From Candidatus Zixiibacteriota bacterium (lineage in GTDB: Bacteria > Zixibacteria > MSB-5A5 > GN15 > FEB-12), in NCBI GenBank assembly GCA_028289585.1, contig JANQPI010000026.1:248001-312000 (forward strand): a stretch of 64,000 bases of DNA. The letters are read 5' to 3'. Of this stretch, positions 41,024 to 49,221 are shown piece by piece. Under the pieces are notes generated by a model, which was not told the origin of the DNA, ran no database searches, and worked only from the letters and a program-made list of their open reading frames with translations. The translations under genes were made by a program, and so were the position numbers. Position 1 is the first letter of the stretch. Each line of letters opens with the position of its first letter.

Positions 41024-42832
41024 CTACCCGGCCGGTTTCGCACCTACCGTTTCTGCTAACTGGTATCGTTTGTAGACGCGCGCATACGTACCCCCGGCTG
41101 CCATCAGATCCTCGTGTTGCCCAGATTCAACCAGACGACCTGCGTCGAGAACGTGGATATAGTCGGCACGCTCCAGCGTATCGGGTCGATGCGTGATAAC
41201 GACTGCCGTCATGTCAGGCAACACATCGTGCAGACGATCCCAGAGCATCGCCTCCGTCCGCGAATCAAGTGCCGACGTACAGTCATCAAGGACCAGCAGT
41301 TTTGGTTTTCCGGCCAGCGCCCGAGCGAGCGAAAGCCGCTGCTTCTGTCCTCCGGAGATTGACACGCCACGCGTACCGATCTGCGTTTCCAGACCATTCG
41401 GAAATCGGGCAATCTCATCCTTGAGCTGAGCGATGCTGATCGCCCATTCAATGGTGGCATCGGCGATCTCGTCGCGTCCGAGAACGATGTTGTTGCGCAC
41501 AGTGTCGGAGAACAGCACCGGCTCCTGTGGGACGTAGCCGATGATGCTTCGCAACTCTGCCAACGAATACTCGTTCAGGTTGCGTTCATTGAGCCGCACG
41601 ACACCGGATGACGGATCGACCAGACGTGGAATCAGATTGATCAGCCACGTCTTGCCAGCACCGACCGTACCGACAATCGCGACAGTCCGACCCGGATCGA
41701 CTGTAAAGGAAACATTGTCGAGCACTGGTCTCTCAGAGGTACCCAGGTTAAGGGAGACCGCGTCGAATGCTAGCAGTGCACCTCCGGTGGACGGTCGTGT
41801 GGCCGTTCCCGTATCGGCAACCTGGGCTGGAACGGACTCCATCTCCCGAAGTCGATTGATCGAAACACCAGCCTGCCGCGACTTAACCAGGAACTGACCA
41901 ATGTCAAACATCGGCCAGACCAGCCACATGACGTAGTAAAGGAACGACGACAGATCACCGATGGTGAGGTTTCGTGACCCGATCATCACCGCTGCGCCAA
42001 TGAGCACAATGACCAATCCGAATTGCCAGATGTAGCCATACATCGCGTCGACCAACTGCGTGATCTTCACGGCTGAGATTTCAGCACGGCGCCGATCGCG
42101 CGCAGTCTCTTCAAAGCGGTCGCGTGACGATGGTTCGCGATTGTACGATTTCACCACCCGAATCCCGGAGAAGACTGCCTCCATGAGATCCTGGAAACGA
42201 GAGATCCGGGCCTGGAGGGTATCGTATCGTGCGTCAAGACGGGTTCCCGTCTGCATGAAGATGATGACCACAAAGGGAAGCGGTCCGACCGTAATGAGGG
42301 TCAGCCAGGGATCGATTTGCAGCATCATGGCAATGATGAAGACCACGAACATCAACGCTTCGTAGAAGCGAAAGATGCCCGAGCAGGCAAACCAGGAGAG
42401 CTTCTCCGCCACGTCATCAGTCAATCGCGTAATGACATCGCCCGATCGGAACCGGTTAAAGAAGTTCGGTCCCTTGGTTGTGATCTGGTCGAACCCCGTC
42501 TGACGGAAATGGTATTCCAGGCGGCAGTTCATCCAGGCACGGTGCGACTGAACGAATGCATATATGAGGATCGAGACAACTCCGAGCACGAGAAACGCCA
42601 CGCCAAACGTATCGATCAGCGGGAGGCCGAGCGCTTTGCCAGCGTCAACGATCTGGCGACCGATCCAGCCGGTCGGGGTATCGCCAGTTCGTACGGCGTC
42701 GATTGCATAGCCGACCAGGCTCGGCAGGATTGAATGCAAGGCTGCCTGAAGCGGTGTCAACAGCACCAAGACCGCGAGGACGTACTTATACGGTCGGTAA
42801 TACTCCCAGAGCCATCGCCAGTGTTTATACAT
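41024..42832 (-). CDS. ABC exporter half-transporter with degenerate catalytic site (BmrC/TM287-like)
   Basis: A 602-residue half transporter with six transmembrane helices (about 15-320) and a nucleotide-binding domain (about 350-590). Walker A is GTVGAGKT, the signature is SISGGQKQRL, Walker B reads LLVLDDCTSALD, where Asp replaces the catalytic Glu, and the switch His is in ITHRPD. The D-D pair marks the degenerate-site subunit of heterodimeric exporters such as TM287/TM288 and BmrC/BmrD. Its partner gene is upstream and overlaps it by 8 nt (ATGTATAA), so the two are coupled. Likely substrates are drugs or lipids. The ATG at 42832 is used; a longer frame runs into the partner gene. Confidence 0.92.
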   Translation of the reverse strand: MYKHWRWLWEYYRPYKYVLAVLVLLTPLQAALHSILPSLVGYAIDAVRTGDTPTGWIGRQIVDAGKALGLPLIDTFGVAFLVLGVVSILIYAFVQSHRAWMNCRLEYHFRQTGFDQITTKGPNFFNRFRSGDVITRLTDDVAEKLSWFACSGIFRFYEALMFVVFIIAMMLQIDPWLTLITVGPLPFVVIIFMQTGTRLDARYDTLQARISRFQDLMEAVFSGIRVVKSYNREPSSRDRFEETARDRRRAEISAVKITQLVDAMYGYIWQFGLVIVLIGAAVMIGSRNLTIGDLSSFLYYVMWLVWPMFDIGQFLVKSRQAGVSINRLREMESVPAQVADTGTATRPSTGGALLAFDAVSLNLGTSERPVLDNVSFTVDPGRTVAIVGTVGAGKTWLINLIPRLVDPSSGVVRLNERNLNEYSLAELRSIIGYVPQEPVLFSDTVRNNIVLGRDEIADATIEWAISIAQLKDEIARFPNGLETQIGTRGVSISGGQKQRLSLARALAGKPKLLVLDDCTSALDSRTEAMLWDRLHDVLPDMTAVVITHRPDTLERADYIHVLDAGRLVESGQHEDLMAAGGTYARVYKRYQLAETVGAKPAG

Positions 42833-44630
42833 TTGCCAGGTCCCCCTTCCGCGGCTTGAACTGCAGATGGAAGAGTCGTGCGTAGTAGCCATCCTGAAGC
42901 ATGAGATCAACGTGTGAGCCGCGTTCGATGATTTCCCCGTTACGCAGAACGAGGATCTGATCAACATCGAGGATTGTTGACAGACGGTGCGCGATGATCA
43001 ACGACGTGCGACCAGCCATCAGTTTCTTCAGCGCTGCTTGAATCGAACGTTCGGTTTCCGGATCGACCGACGACGTCGCCTCATCGAGGATCAACAGGTC
43101 AGGATTGAACGCGAGGGCTCGGGCAAACGAGAGGAGCTGCCGCTCACCCCGTGAGAAGTTGCTCCCCTTCTCGCTGATTGCTGTCGCGTAACCCTCGGGC
43201 AGCCGTTCGATAAACGAACCGGCCGCCACGGTATCTGCAGCCCGGCGAATCTGTTCCTCGGTGATCGTTTCGCTGCCCAGTGAAATGTTCTCCGCAACCG
43301 ACCCCGGAAAGAGAATGATATCCTGAAGAACCAGAGCCATGTGGTCACGAAGATCCTCGCGCGTCATCGTACGCAGATCAACACCATCGACTGTGATGCG
43401 ACCCTTCTGCGGGTCGTAGAAGCGCAACAGAAGCGAGATTACGGTCGTCTTACCGCCACCAGTTACCCCAACCAAAGCGACACGCTTGCCTCGTGGAATC
43501 TCGAACGTGGCGTTCTTGAGTGCGAAGTTGTCGTCGTCGGTGTAGGAGAACGACACATCTTCGAAGCGGATTGCATCGTTGAGCCCCGGCCATACGACCG
43601 GCTTGATCGGATCAGTCACTCGCGGCTGTGTCCCCAGGAGGCTGTAGATGCGTCGGGCTCCGGCGAGTCCTTTCTGGACATTACCGAGCTGTTCGGAGAC
43701 CCGGAAGATCGGCTCGAACGACTTCATGATCAGAATGAGGAAGAGGACGATCTGTCCCGGGGTCAATCCGAAACGGAAGCCCAGGTAAAGCAGGATCGCG
43801 ATCTTAATGTACTCGAACAGGAAGAGCACATTAAAGAAGAGCGTCGCCGCTATATGGACAAAGCGATCCTCGTTAAACTTAGCCTGATTTGCCTCTTGAA
43901 CGGCTGACCGTGCGTATCGCCCCCGATGGAAAATCTGAATGATCGACATCCCGTGAAGGAATTCGGTCAGCGTACCGGTGAGCGTAGACGTTCGCTTGCG
44001 TACCGCGAGGTAGCGATGTGACGTTACCTTGTGGTACACGTAAACCAGAATCGCCGAGAGCGGCATCGACAGAAACAGAATTCCCGCGAGTGCCGGTGAC
44101 GTCCAGGCCATGATTCCGTAGATACCGATGACCAGGAGCAGATCACCGATCAGGAGCACTACCGTGTTCGTGAACATCAGCCGGAGCGATTCGGAGTCCG
44201 ATTCAACCCGCGCGAGCAGCCGGCCGACGGGATTGCGATCGAACCAGGCAACGTCGAGTTTTAGAATATGGTGGAACAGCTGTCGCTTTAACGTCAGCAT
44301 CAAATCCTGTCCGATAATCTCAAGCTGCACCCGCTGGAGATACGTTGCCACCATCGAGAGCAGCATGAAGAGGAGAATCAGTCCGGCTGCCACCAGCAGG
44401 GCATTCATCGCCCCCGGCGCCAAGGCATTACCAACCAGTTCGGTCAGTGGTCCATCGATCGTCTGTTGTAGGAGAATCGGCCAGTAGAGGGCGAGGCCGG
44501 TTGCGGCGAGCATTAAAAGCAGGCCGACAAAGAGACGACCGCGGTGCTCATTGAGCAGCGGGGTCAGTCGGCGGATCGCCTGGCCGATTGAAATGTCACG
44601 TTCGATTGTATCGTCAACGTCGTGTGTCAC
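42825..44630 (-). CDS. ABC exporter half-transporter, partner with canonical Walker B (BmrD/TM288-like)
   Basis: A 601-residue half transporter: six transmembrane helices (about 30-330) and a nucleotide-binding domain (about 360-590). Walker A is GVTGGGKTT, Walker B LLILDEATSSVD with the canonical Glu, switch His in IAHRLST. The signature is NFSRGERQLL instead of LSGGQ, which faces the partner's non-catalytic site; this complementarity is expected for an asymmetric heterodimer. The GTG at 44630 has AAAGGA 8 nt upstream. The 250-nt leader holds a 24-codon ORF and an intrinsic terminator, suggesting attenuation. The neighbouring TolC fusion gene, divergently transcribed, might supply an outer-membrane exit. 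Confidence 0.93.
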   Translation of the reverse strand: MTHDVDDTIERDISIGQAIRRLTPLLNEHRGRLFVGLLLMLAATGLALYWPILLQQTIDGPLTELVGNALAPGAMNALLVAAGLILLFMLLSMVATYLQRVQLEIIGQDLMLTLKRQLFHHILKLDVAWFDRNPVGRLLARVESDSESLRLMFTNTVVLLIGDLLLVIGIYGIMAWTSPALAGILFLSMPLSAILVYVYHKVTSHRYLAVRKRTSTLTGTLTEFLHGMSIIQIFHRGRYARSAVQEANQAKFNEDRFVHIAATLFFNVLFLFEYIKIAILLYLGFRFGLTPGQIVLFLILIMKSFEPIFRVSEQLGNVQKGLAGARRIYSLLGTQPRVTDPIKPVVWPGLNDAIRFEDVSFSYTDDDNFALKNATFEIPRGKRVALVGVTGGGKTTVISLLLRFYDPQKGRITVDGVDLRTMTREDLRDHMALVLQDIILFPGSVAENISLGSETITEEQIRRAADTVAAGSFIERLPEGYATAISEKGSNFSRGERQLLSFARALAFNPDLLILDEATSSVDPETERSIQAALKKLMAGRTSLIIAHRLSTILDVDQILVLRNGEIIERGSHVDLMLQDGYYARLFHLQFKPRKGDLANV

Positions 44631-44671
44631 GGCGTTTATCCTTTGCTATCTGAGATGTGGTAAGGCGGCCG

Positions 44672-44709
44672 TAAACGAAAACAGCCGCTCGGTTCGGTGA
44701 ACGAGCGGC
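44672..44709 (-). terminator. Leader terminator (candidate attenuator) of the ABC exporter operon
   Basis: On the minus strand GCCGCTCG-TTC pairs with GAA-C-CGAGCGGC (44684-44709) with loop ACC and one bulge, followed by TGTTTTCGTTT. It lies between the leader ORF and the first exporter gene, 54 nt before its start. Confidence 0.75.
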
Positions 44710-44740
44710 CGGGGATAGACAAACCTGCGATGCCTCTATA

Positions 44741-44815
44741 CTAGGCGGGGGAAAGCCTCCGGCAGCTCATCCAGACTCGAGCCAGCCCGATCGGGGATGC
44801 GGGGTGGTTGATCAT
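44741..44815 (-). CDS. Putative 24-residue leader peptide of the ABC exporter operon
   Basis: An ATG at 44815 opens a 24-codon frame ending in TAG at 44741. The peptide begins MINHPASP and ends RRLSPA. GAGGAGG (plus-strand 44827-44833) lies 11 nt upstream, a strong though slightly distant Shine-Dalgarno. The bases of codons 16-20 (44768-44757) can pair with the 5' arm of the downstream terminator (44703-44714): 10 Watson-Crick pairs with two mismatches. So an antiterminator could form when a ribosome stalls early in the frame, while a ribosome that completes it would block the pairing. In Bacillus subtilis the related bmrCD exporter operon is known to have such a leader, BmrB. The peptide sequence has no similarity that I can claim. 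Confidence 0.55.
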   Translation of the reverse strand: MINHPASPIGLARVWMSCRRLSPA

Positions 44816-44885
44816 GACGGGAACTGCCTCCTCGACGATTCAGTGATCGTCAACTAGCGGTGAATACTTCCTTACCAGCGAGGCG

Positions 44886-44914
44886 AGGGTAGGGCAAAGC
44901 GCACGAAACGTCAA
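44886..44914 (-). promoter_or_regulatory. Candidate promoter for the leader-ORF/ABC exporter transcript
   Basis: On the minus strand TTGACG (44909-44914), 17 nt, TACCCT (44886-44891). This would give a leader of about 250 nt that includes the 24-codon ORF and terminator. Confidence 0.45.
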
Positions 44915-44983
44915 CGAAATTCTGCGGTACAGTGTCACTTCCTTAGAACAAACTGCTGCGACGCCAATGCCGTCACTGGAGAC

Positions 44984-45012
44984 TTGGCCTAACCCGTGCA
45001 CCCATCTATACT
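44984..45012 (+). promoter_or_regulatory. Leaderless-type promoter of the substrate-binding/TolC fusion gene
   Basis: TTGGCC (44984-44989), 17-nt spacer, TATACT (45007-45012), then 7 nt to the ATG at 45020. No Shine-Dalgarno is present. Confidence 0.6.
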
Positions 45013-45019
45013 TACCGCC

Positions 45020-47368
45020 ATGCAACGAAGATTCGGTGTGCTCATTCTTAGTCTGTTGGCTTTCTCCGGACCGGTGACGGCCGACAAGTCACTGGCGACC
45101 GACGCGTCGGTTCGGTTAGCGTTTTATGAGGCGGGGCCGTATTTCACCAACTCGATTCTCCGTCAGGCGATTCGTGATCAGATTGACGCGCTGGCGCCGA
45201 ATCCGAAGCGATTTGTCATCGATGCGGAGTCGTACTACAGTGCCGAGTGGGATCGACAAACGTCGCAACGCATCGCGACGACGATCTCCAACCGAACCGA
45301 AGATCCGATCGACATCGTGGTCACACTCGGTCCGTGGGGTGTCGAGGATCTTCTGGCCGCCGGGTACTCTGGAGCAATTGTCGCCGTTGATCGGATCGGA
45401 CCGATCGCCGAGGGACTTGCGGATAATCGCGGACAGCCGATCGCGTCTAACCTGACGCTCACCGCTCGTCCGGAGAAGATCAGCATCGACCTGTCGTCGA
45501 TTGCATCGCTTACAGACAAGAAACGCATCGGCGTAGTCGCGTTCCCCAGTGGGGAGAATCGAGAGAACCTCGCCTCCGCTATCGAGCGGTTGGGGTGGAC
45601 AGTTTGGATCGGTGAGGGAACCGATAACCGCGGGACATATGCGCCGATCGTGGCGATTGAGTCGATCCTCGATTCGGTCGACGTAATCTATGCGCCAAAT
45701 CTCTGGGGGATGCGCCTGGAGGCGGTTCGTGACATCGCCCGCCGTCTCGCCGAAGCAGGAATGCTGTTCTTTGTCGGCGACGGACGGTTTGCCGTTGAGC
45801 GGGGAGCACTGGCGAGTGCGACACGTCAGACGATCTTCGGGAGTGCGGCAACGGTGGCGTGGAAGATTGGTCGGATCGCCGATGGTATCGTTCCCGCTGA
45901 TCTCCCGACAATGTTTCGGGATCATTACGGCTGGACGATCAACGCCGAAACACAGTTTCGGCTCGGGCTCGCCATACCGACTGCAATTCTGTCCGAGGCT
46001 GAGGTGATTGGAACGCCCGCACCTACTGCCGACATTGAGACGCTGACTGATTTGGTTCAGGCAGCGGAGGCAACGTCCGGTGATGTACTGGCTGCGCGCG
46101 AGCGCGTAGCGGCGGCGCGAGCGATTACCGATGCGATTAGCGCCGGCCGCCGGCCGCAATTGACCGGATTCGGTTCAGTTGGGTACATCGACGATAACGC
46201 GGTTGACAATTCTGGTGGCCGGTTTGAAAACTCCCGCTGGGATCTCGGGGTACGTCTCGCTCAACTTCTGTATGCCCCTGAAATCACGCGCGCGATTGCC
46301 CGGGCCGAAAGCGGTCGTGATCGCCAGGCGGCCGCTGAGGAACGTTTGCGCGTAACACTACGTCAGGCAATTGCAGCGGCATATCAGGCGATCTTCGTGG
46401 CACGCGAGCGGGCAGTTATTGCGACGGGACACCGACTCGTGATTGAGCGACAATTTGCGGCAGCCAACGGGCGGTATCGTGTAGCACGCGACAATCCGGT
46501 TCAACTGTTGTTCTGGCGGCAGCAGTTCGATCGGGCACTGATTGCAGCCGCACAGGCACGGCAGACCGCACTCGATGCAGAGTTCGTCCTTAAGGCTTTG
46601 GTCGGCCGCCCACCCGATTATCCACTCGCTCTTGATCCGACACCCTATGCCGCCATCGGCGTTGCCGGTGCACTTGGCCAATTGAGCGTCGTGGCACCGA
46701 CCGATTCCGCCGCCAACGCGGTCGCGACGTGGTTGGCGCAGCAAGCGGTCGATCGCTCGCCCGACGTTATCGAATCGGATTTCTATCGCGACTCCCTTGC
46801 TTTTGCCGCGCAAACGGCCCGGCGGTGGTGGCGGCCGAAAATCGGATTGCAGGCAGAGTTTGCGCTGACCGATTCGCTCGCTGAGCGTCCGGGGTTCGAT
46901 CCGCAACTGCCGACCTGGTGGGTGGGGGCGACCGTTGAACTACCGCTCTGGTTGGGGGGGAGTCGCTCACGCCGAGCGAAGGCAATCGGCCTGCAGCAGT
47001 CGGCGGTCGAGTTCGAGCGAGATGCGCTCCGCGCGCGCGTGGCGGGGGAGGTGTCGGTGGCGTTTAACGCTATCGTCGCCCGGTTGAATGCGTTGCCGCG
47101 CTATAATCGGCAGTTACAGGCGTCAGTGACGATGATCGAGGAAGGCGTCCTGGAATACGAGCGCGGAACACTGACGCTGGCCGACCTGGTCGCGATCCTC
47201 GAATCGGCGCGAGCCGTGCGTTTAGAGGAGCTGGCGTTACGCGATGAGATCCACGCCGCTGCGAATGATCTGACGTATTATCTCGCTGCGGATTGGGCGA
47301 CCGAGGTTGCCGCAACGCCGCTGACTGAAATTGTCGATCAGTTGCGCGCGTGGAGGTCGAACCGGTAG
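45020..47368 (+). CDS. Periplasmic binding-protein-like domain fused to TolC-type outer-membrane efflux protein
   Basis: A 782-residue exported protein. The signal peptide is MQRRFGVLILSLLAFSGPVTA. Residues about 25-335 look like the ABC_sub_bind family of periplasmic binding proteins: IDIVVTLGPWGVEDLLAAGYSGAIVAVDR, KRIGVVAFPSGENRENLASAIERLGW, VDVIYAPNLWGMRLEAVRDIARRLAEAGMLFFVGDG and INAETQFRLGLAIPTAILSEAEVIG. Residues about 345-770 form a TolC-like barrel/tunnel domain with coiled-coil segments (RRPQLTGFGSVGYIDDNAVD, LLYAPEITRAIARAES, ALDAEFVLKALVGR, VGATVELPLWLGG, LEYERGTLTLADLVAILES). Thus a binding module is joined to an outer-membrane exit duct. It is divergent from the ABC exporter, so a joint role is possible. 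Not a fusion I recall as common. Confidence 0.8.
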   Translation: MQRRFGVLILSLLAFSGPVTADKSLATDASVRLAFYEAGPYFTNSILRQAIRDQIDALAPNPKRFVIDAESYYSAEWDRQTSQRIATTISNRTEDPIDIVVTLGPWGVEDLLAAGYSGAIVAVDRIGPIAEGLADNRGQPIASNLTLTARPEKISIDLSSIASLTDKKRIGVVAFPSGENRENLASAIERLGWTVWIGEGTDNRGTYAPIVAIESILDSVDVIYAPNLWGMRLEAVRDIARRLAEAGMLFFVGDGRFAVERGALASATRQTIFGSAATVAWKIGRIADGIVPADLPTMFRDHYGWTINAETQFRLGLAIPTAILSEAEVIGTPAPTADIETLTDLVQAAEATSGDVLAARERVAAARAITDAISAGRRPQLTGFGSVGYIDDNAVDNSGGRFENSRWDLGVRLAQLLYAPEITRAIARAESGRDRQAAAEERLRVTLRQAIAAAYQAIFVARERAVIATGHRLVIERQFAAANGRYRVARDNPVQLLFWRQQFDRALIAAAQARQTALDAEFVLKALVGRPPDYPLALDPTPYAAIGVAGALGQLSVVAPTDSAANAVATWLAQQAVDRSPDVIESDFYRDSLAFAAQTARRWWRPKIGLQAEFALTDSLAERPGFDPQLPTWWVGATVELPLWLGGSRSRRAKAIGLQQSAVEFERDALRARVAGEVSVAFNAIVARLNALPRYNRQLQASVTMIEEGVLEYERGTLTLADLVAILESARAVRLEELALRDEIHAAANDLTYYLAADWATEVAATPLTEIVDQLRAWRSNR

Positions 47369-47372
47369 TCGC

Positions 47373-47792
47373 TTACCAAATGGGATGTCTGGTTGCCCAT
47401 TTCATCCAGAACTGTGTGGCAAGGCCGAGAGGGAAGATGATCGGGAGAGACAACACGAAGTAGATTGACCCAAAGTATCCAAAGATTCCCCAGAACTGCA
47501 ACAGTTTCAACGGATCTGCGTGGAAAGCGGGATCGAAAAACAGTAAGTAGAAGCCGCCGACCGCAAGCGTCATCAATCCCGTAAGGTACGGCATGACAAC
47601 GGCCGCAACGAGATTCATCCTCCGTCTTGCCTGCAGATACCAGTTTCGGAATGTGACCCCGGCAAGAATAGCAGCCGTTATCGCGAGGATGGCAAGAGGC
47701 CAGGCCTGAGCAATGTTACCACCAGTGACAATAGCAAACGCCGTTGTCCAGATCGGACCAACAGCGGCGGAGGCGAGAACGAGACGAAGCAT
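47373..47792 (-). CDS. Small four-helix membrane protein of unknown function
   Basis: A 139-residue hydrophobic protein with about four transmembrane helices (LRLVLASAAVGPIWTTAFAIV, AWPLAILAITAAILAGVTF, MNLVAAVVMPYLTGLMTLAVGGFYLLFF, FGYFGSIYFVLSLPIIFPLG). I do not recognise the family. AAGGA lies 9 nt before the ATG, which supports it as real. It ends 4 nt from the convergent TolC fusion gene. Confidence 0.7.
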   Translation of the reverse strand: MLRLVLASAAVGPIWTTAFAIVTGGNIAQAWPLAILAITAAILAGVTFRNWYLQARRRMNLVAAVVMPYLTGLMTLAVGGFYLLFFDPAFHADPLKLLQFWGIFGYFGSIYFVLSLPIIFPLGLATQFWMKWATRHPIW

Positions 47793-47882
47793 GCAACAGA
47801 TCCTTGTGACTCATTTCACAATCTAGAACCGCCAGAAAACGACAGCGGTTCCGTGATTCGTATTGGCCTGTCTCAAAAAAAG

Positions 47883-47956
47883 TACGCCCGGGAGGATTCG
47901 AACCCCCAACCTTCTGATCCGTAGTCAGATGCTCTATCCAGTTGAGCTACGGGCGC
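47883..47956 (-). tRNA. tRNA-Arg(ACG)
   Basis: A 74-nt tRNA. Acceptor stem GCGCCCG/CGGGCGT with a G-U first pair, D arm GTAGCTCAACTGGATAGAGC, anticodon stem TCTGA/TCAGA with loop CTACGGA (anticodon ACG), T arm GGGGGTTCGAATCCTCC. CCA is not encoded. Confidence 0.97.
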
Positions 47957-48062
47957 ATCAGAAATGCCCAGTACCCACCAACGGCGGGTCGGGCGAGCGA
48001 CGAATATGGCGCCGGAGCGCAGTCGACGCAATCAGAAATCGGATTTTGGGGAGGCGAGCAGT

Positions 48063-49061
48063 CTAGAGGTAGAAGTAGATGATCAGGACCATAACGATCG
48101 CGAAGAAGGCGAAGATACTGTAGAGTGCGGCGCTTGATCCGCCCGAACGCTCCGGTGTCTCGGTTTCGCCGGTCTCCTCCTGTGCCGCTTCGTCGGCGAT
48201 GCGATCGAGCCAGGCATCCTCCGCGGTCAGCAGCTCCGGCGACTCCTCAGCAAGGGTGAAAACCTCGACCTCGGGAATCGGAGAACCGTCGACTGAATCG
48301 ACATAGACTGCGACGGCCGAACTGTTGTCGGCACCCCCCTTACCGTTGGCCATTTCGATGAGGGTATCGACCAGCTTGCTCGGATCCGGATAGTTATCGG
48401 CGACGGCTCGACTGATCTCCTCATCATCGACAAAGCCACAGATACCGTCGGAGCAGATCATGTAGAGATCGTCGGGCTGCATCTTGATCAGTTTGTAATC
48501 GACCTCGACGTTTTCCCGGACACCGAGAGCACGCGTGATGACATTCTTGCCAACGAGGGAGTTCGCCTCTTCGGCAGTCAGTTGCTGCTGTTCCTGGATC
48601 TCCTCGATCCAGGAGTGATCGCGCGTGAGCGGCGAGAGTTGGCTGTTGCGCCAGAGATAGGCACGGGAGTCGCCAACATGAGCGATCGACAGGACGTCGG
48701 CCTCAACGGCGAGCGCGACAATGGTCGTTCCCATCCCCTGCTTGCTGCTGTCGGATGTCGCCGAACGGTAGATCGCGCGATTGGCGAGTCGGATACCTTT
48801 GAGCAGCAGCTCGCCAGAGGGGGGGAGGACTTTGGGGATCTTGGTCGGCGTGTCGTTCAGGAGGGCATCGAAGTACTTAGTGAACACAGTCTGCAGCGTA
48901 TTGGCGGCAGTCATCGAGGCCACTTCGCCCGCCTGATGTCCCCCCATGCCATCGCAGACTGCAAAGACCTTGTTTTTCTCATCGACGTGAACGGTGTCCT
49001 CGTTTCCGGAGCGCACCAATCCGACGTCGGTCTTACCCGCTACTCGAAGCTTACTTGACAC
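48063..49061 (-). CDS. PP2C-type Ser/Thr protein phosphatase with C-terminal membrane anchor
   Basis: A 332-residue phosphatase. PP2C motifs in order: GKTDVGLVRSGNEDTVHVDEK, VFAVCDGMGGHQAGEVAS (metal-binding DGMGG), GMGTTIVALAVEADVLSIAHVGDSRAYLWRN, PLTRDHSW, ITRALG, DLYMICSDGICGFVDDEEI and GGADNSSAVAVYV. A Glu/Thr-rich linker leads to the C-terminal helix ALYSIFAFFAIVMVLIIYFYL, which anchors it with the catalytic part in the cytoplasm. It removes phosphate from Ser/Thr and is the likely antagonist of the kinase at 22546. GTG at 49061 is chosen by family alignment; an in-frame TTG at 49121 would add 20 residues. Neither has a clear Shine-Dalgarno. Confidence 0.9.
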   Translation of the reverse strand: MSSKLRVAGKTDVGLVRSGNEDTVHVDEKNKVFAVCDGMGGHQAGEVASMTAANTLQTVFTKYFDALLNDTPTKIPKVLPPSGELLLKGIRLANRAIYRSATSDSSKQGMGTTIVALAVEADVLSIAHVGDSRAYLWRNSQLSPLTRDHSWIEEIQEQQQLTAEEANSLVGKNVITRALGVRENVEVDYKLIKMQPDDLYMICSDGICGFVDDEEISRAVADNYPDPSKLVDTLIEMANGKGGADNSSAVAVYVDSVDGSPIPEVEVFTLAEESPELLTAEDAWLDRIADEAAQEETGETETPERSGGSSAALYSIFAFFAIVMVLIIYFYL

Positions 49062-49161
49062 CGCACATCTCGATTTCGCATTGGGGGCCTCAGCATAGCC
49101 CGATTCGGGGGAACCGAGCAAGCTCTATATCGCTATCGGCATGGTCAGCGACCAGCACAAC

Positions 49162-49193
49162 AAAAAGCCGCGTTCTCTAATCAGAACGCGGCT
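49162..49193 (-). terminator. Intrinsic terminator of the 334-residue surface protein gene
   Basis: On the minus strand AGCCGCGTTCT (49183-49193) pairs with AGAACGCGGCT (49166-49176) over a 6-nt loop, followed by TTTTTG. Confidence 0.85.
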
Positions 49194-49221
49194 TGTGAAT
49201 CGTTATCCGGTCAGCGACAGG

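Noticed and set aside
44815-44914. Alternative second promoter TTGACG near 44840 for the exporter leader
   Set aside because: No -10 hexamer lies at 16-18 nt; the box pair at 44886-44914 fits better.
45116-46159. 347-codon minus-strand frame opposite the TolC fusion
   Set aside because: It is Arg/Cys-rich noise; the plus strand has the binding-protein and TolC motifs.
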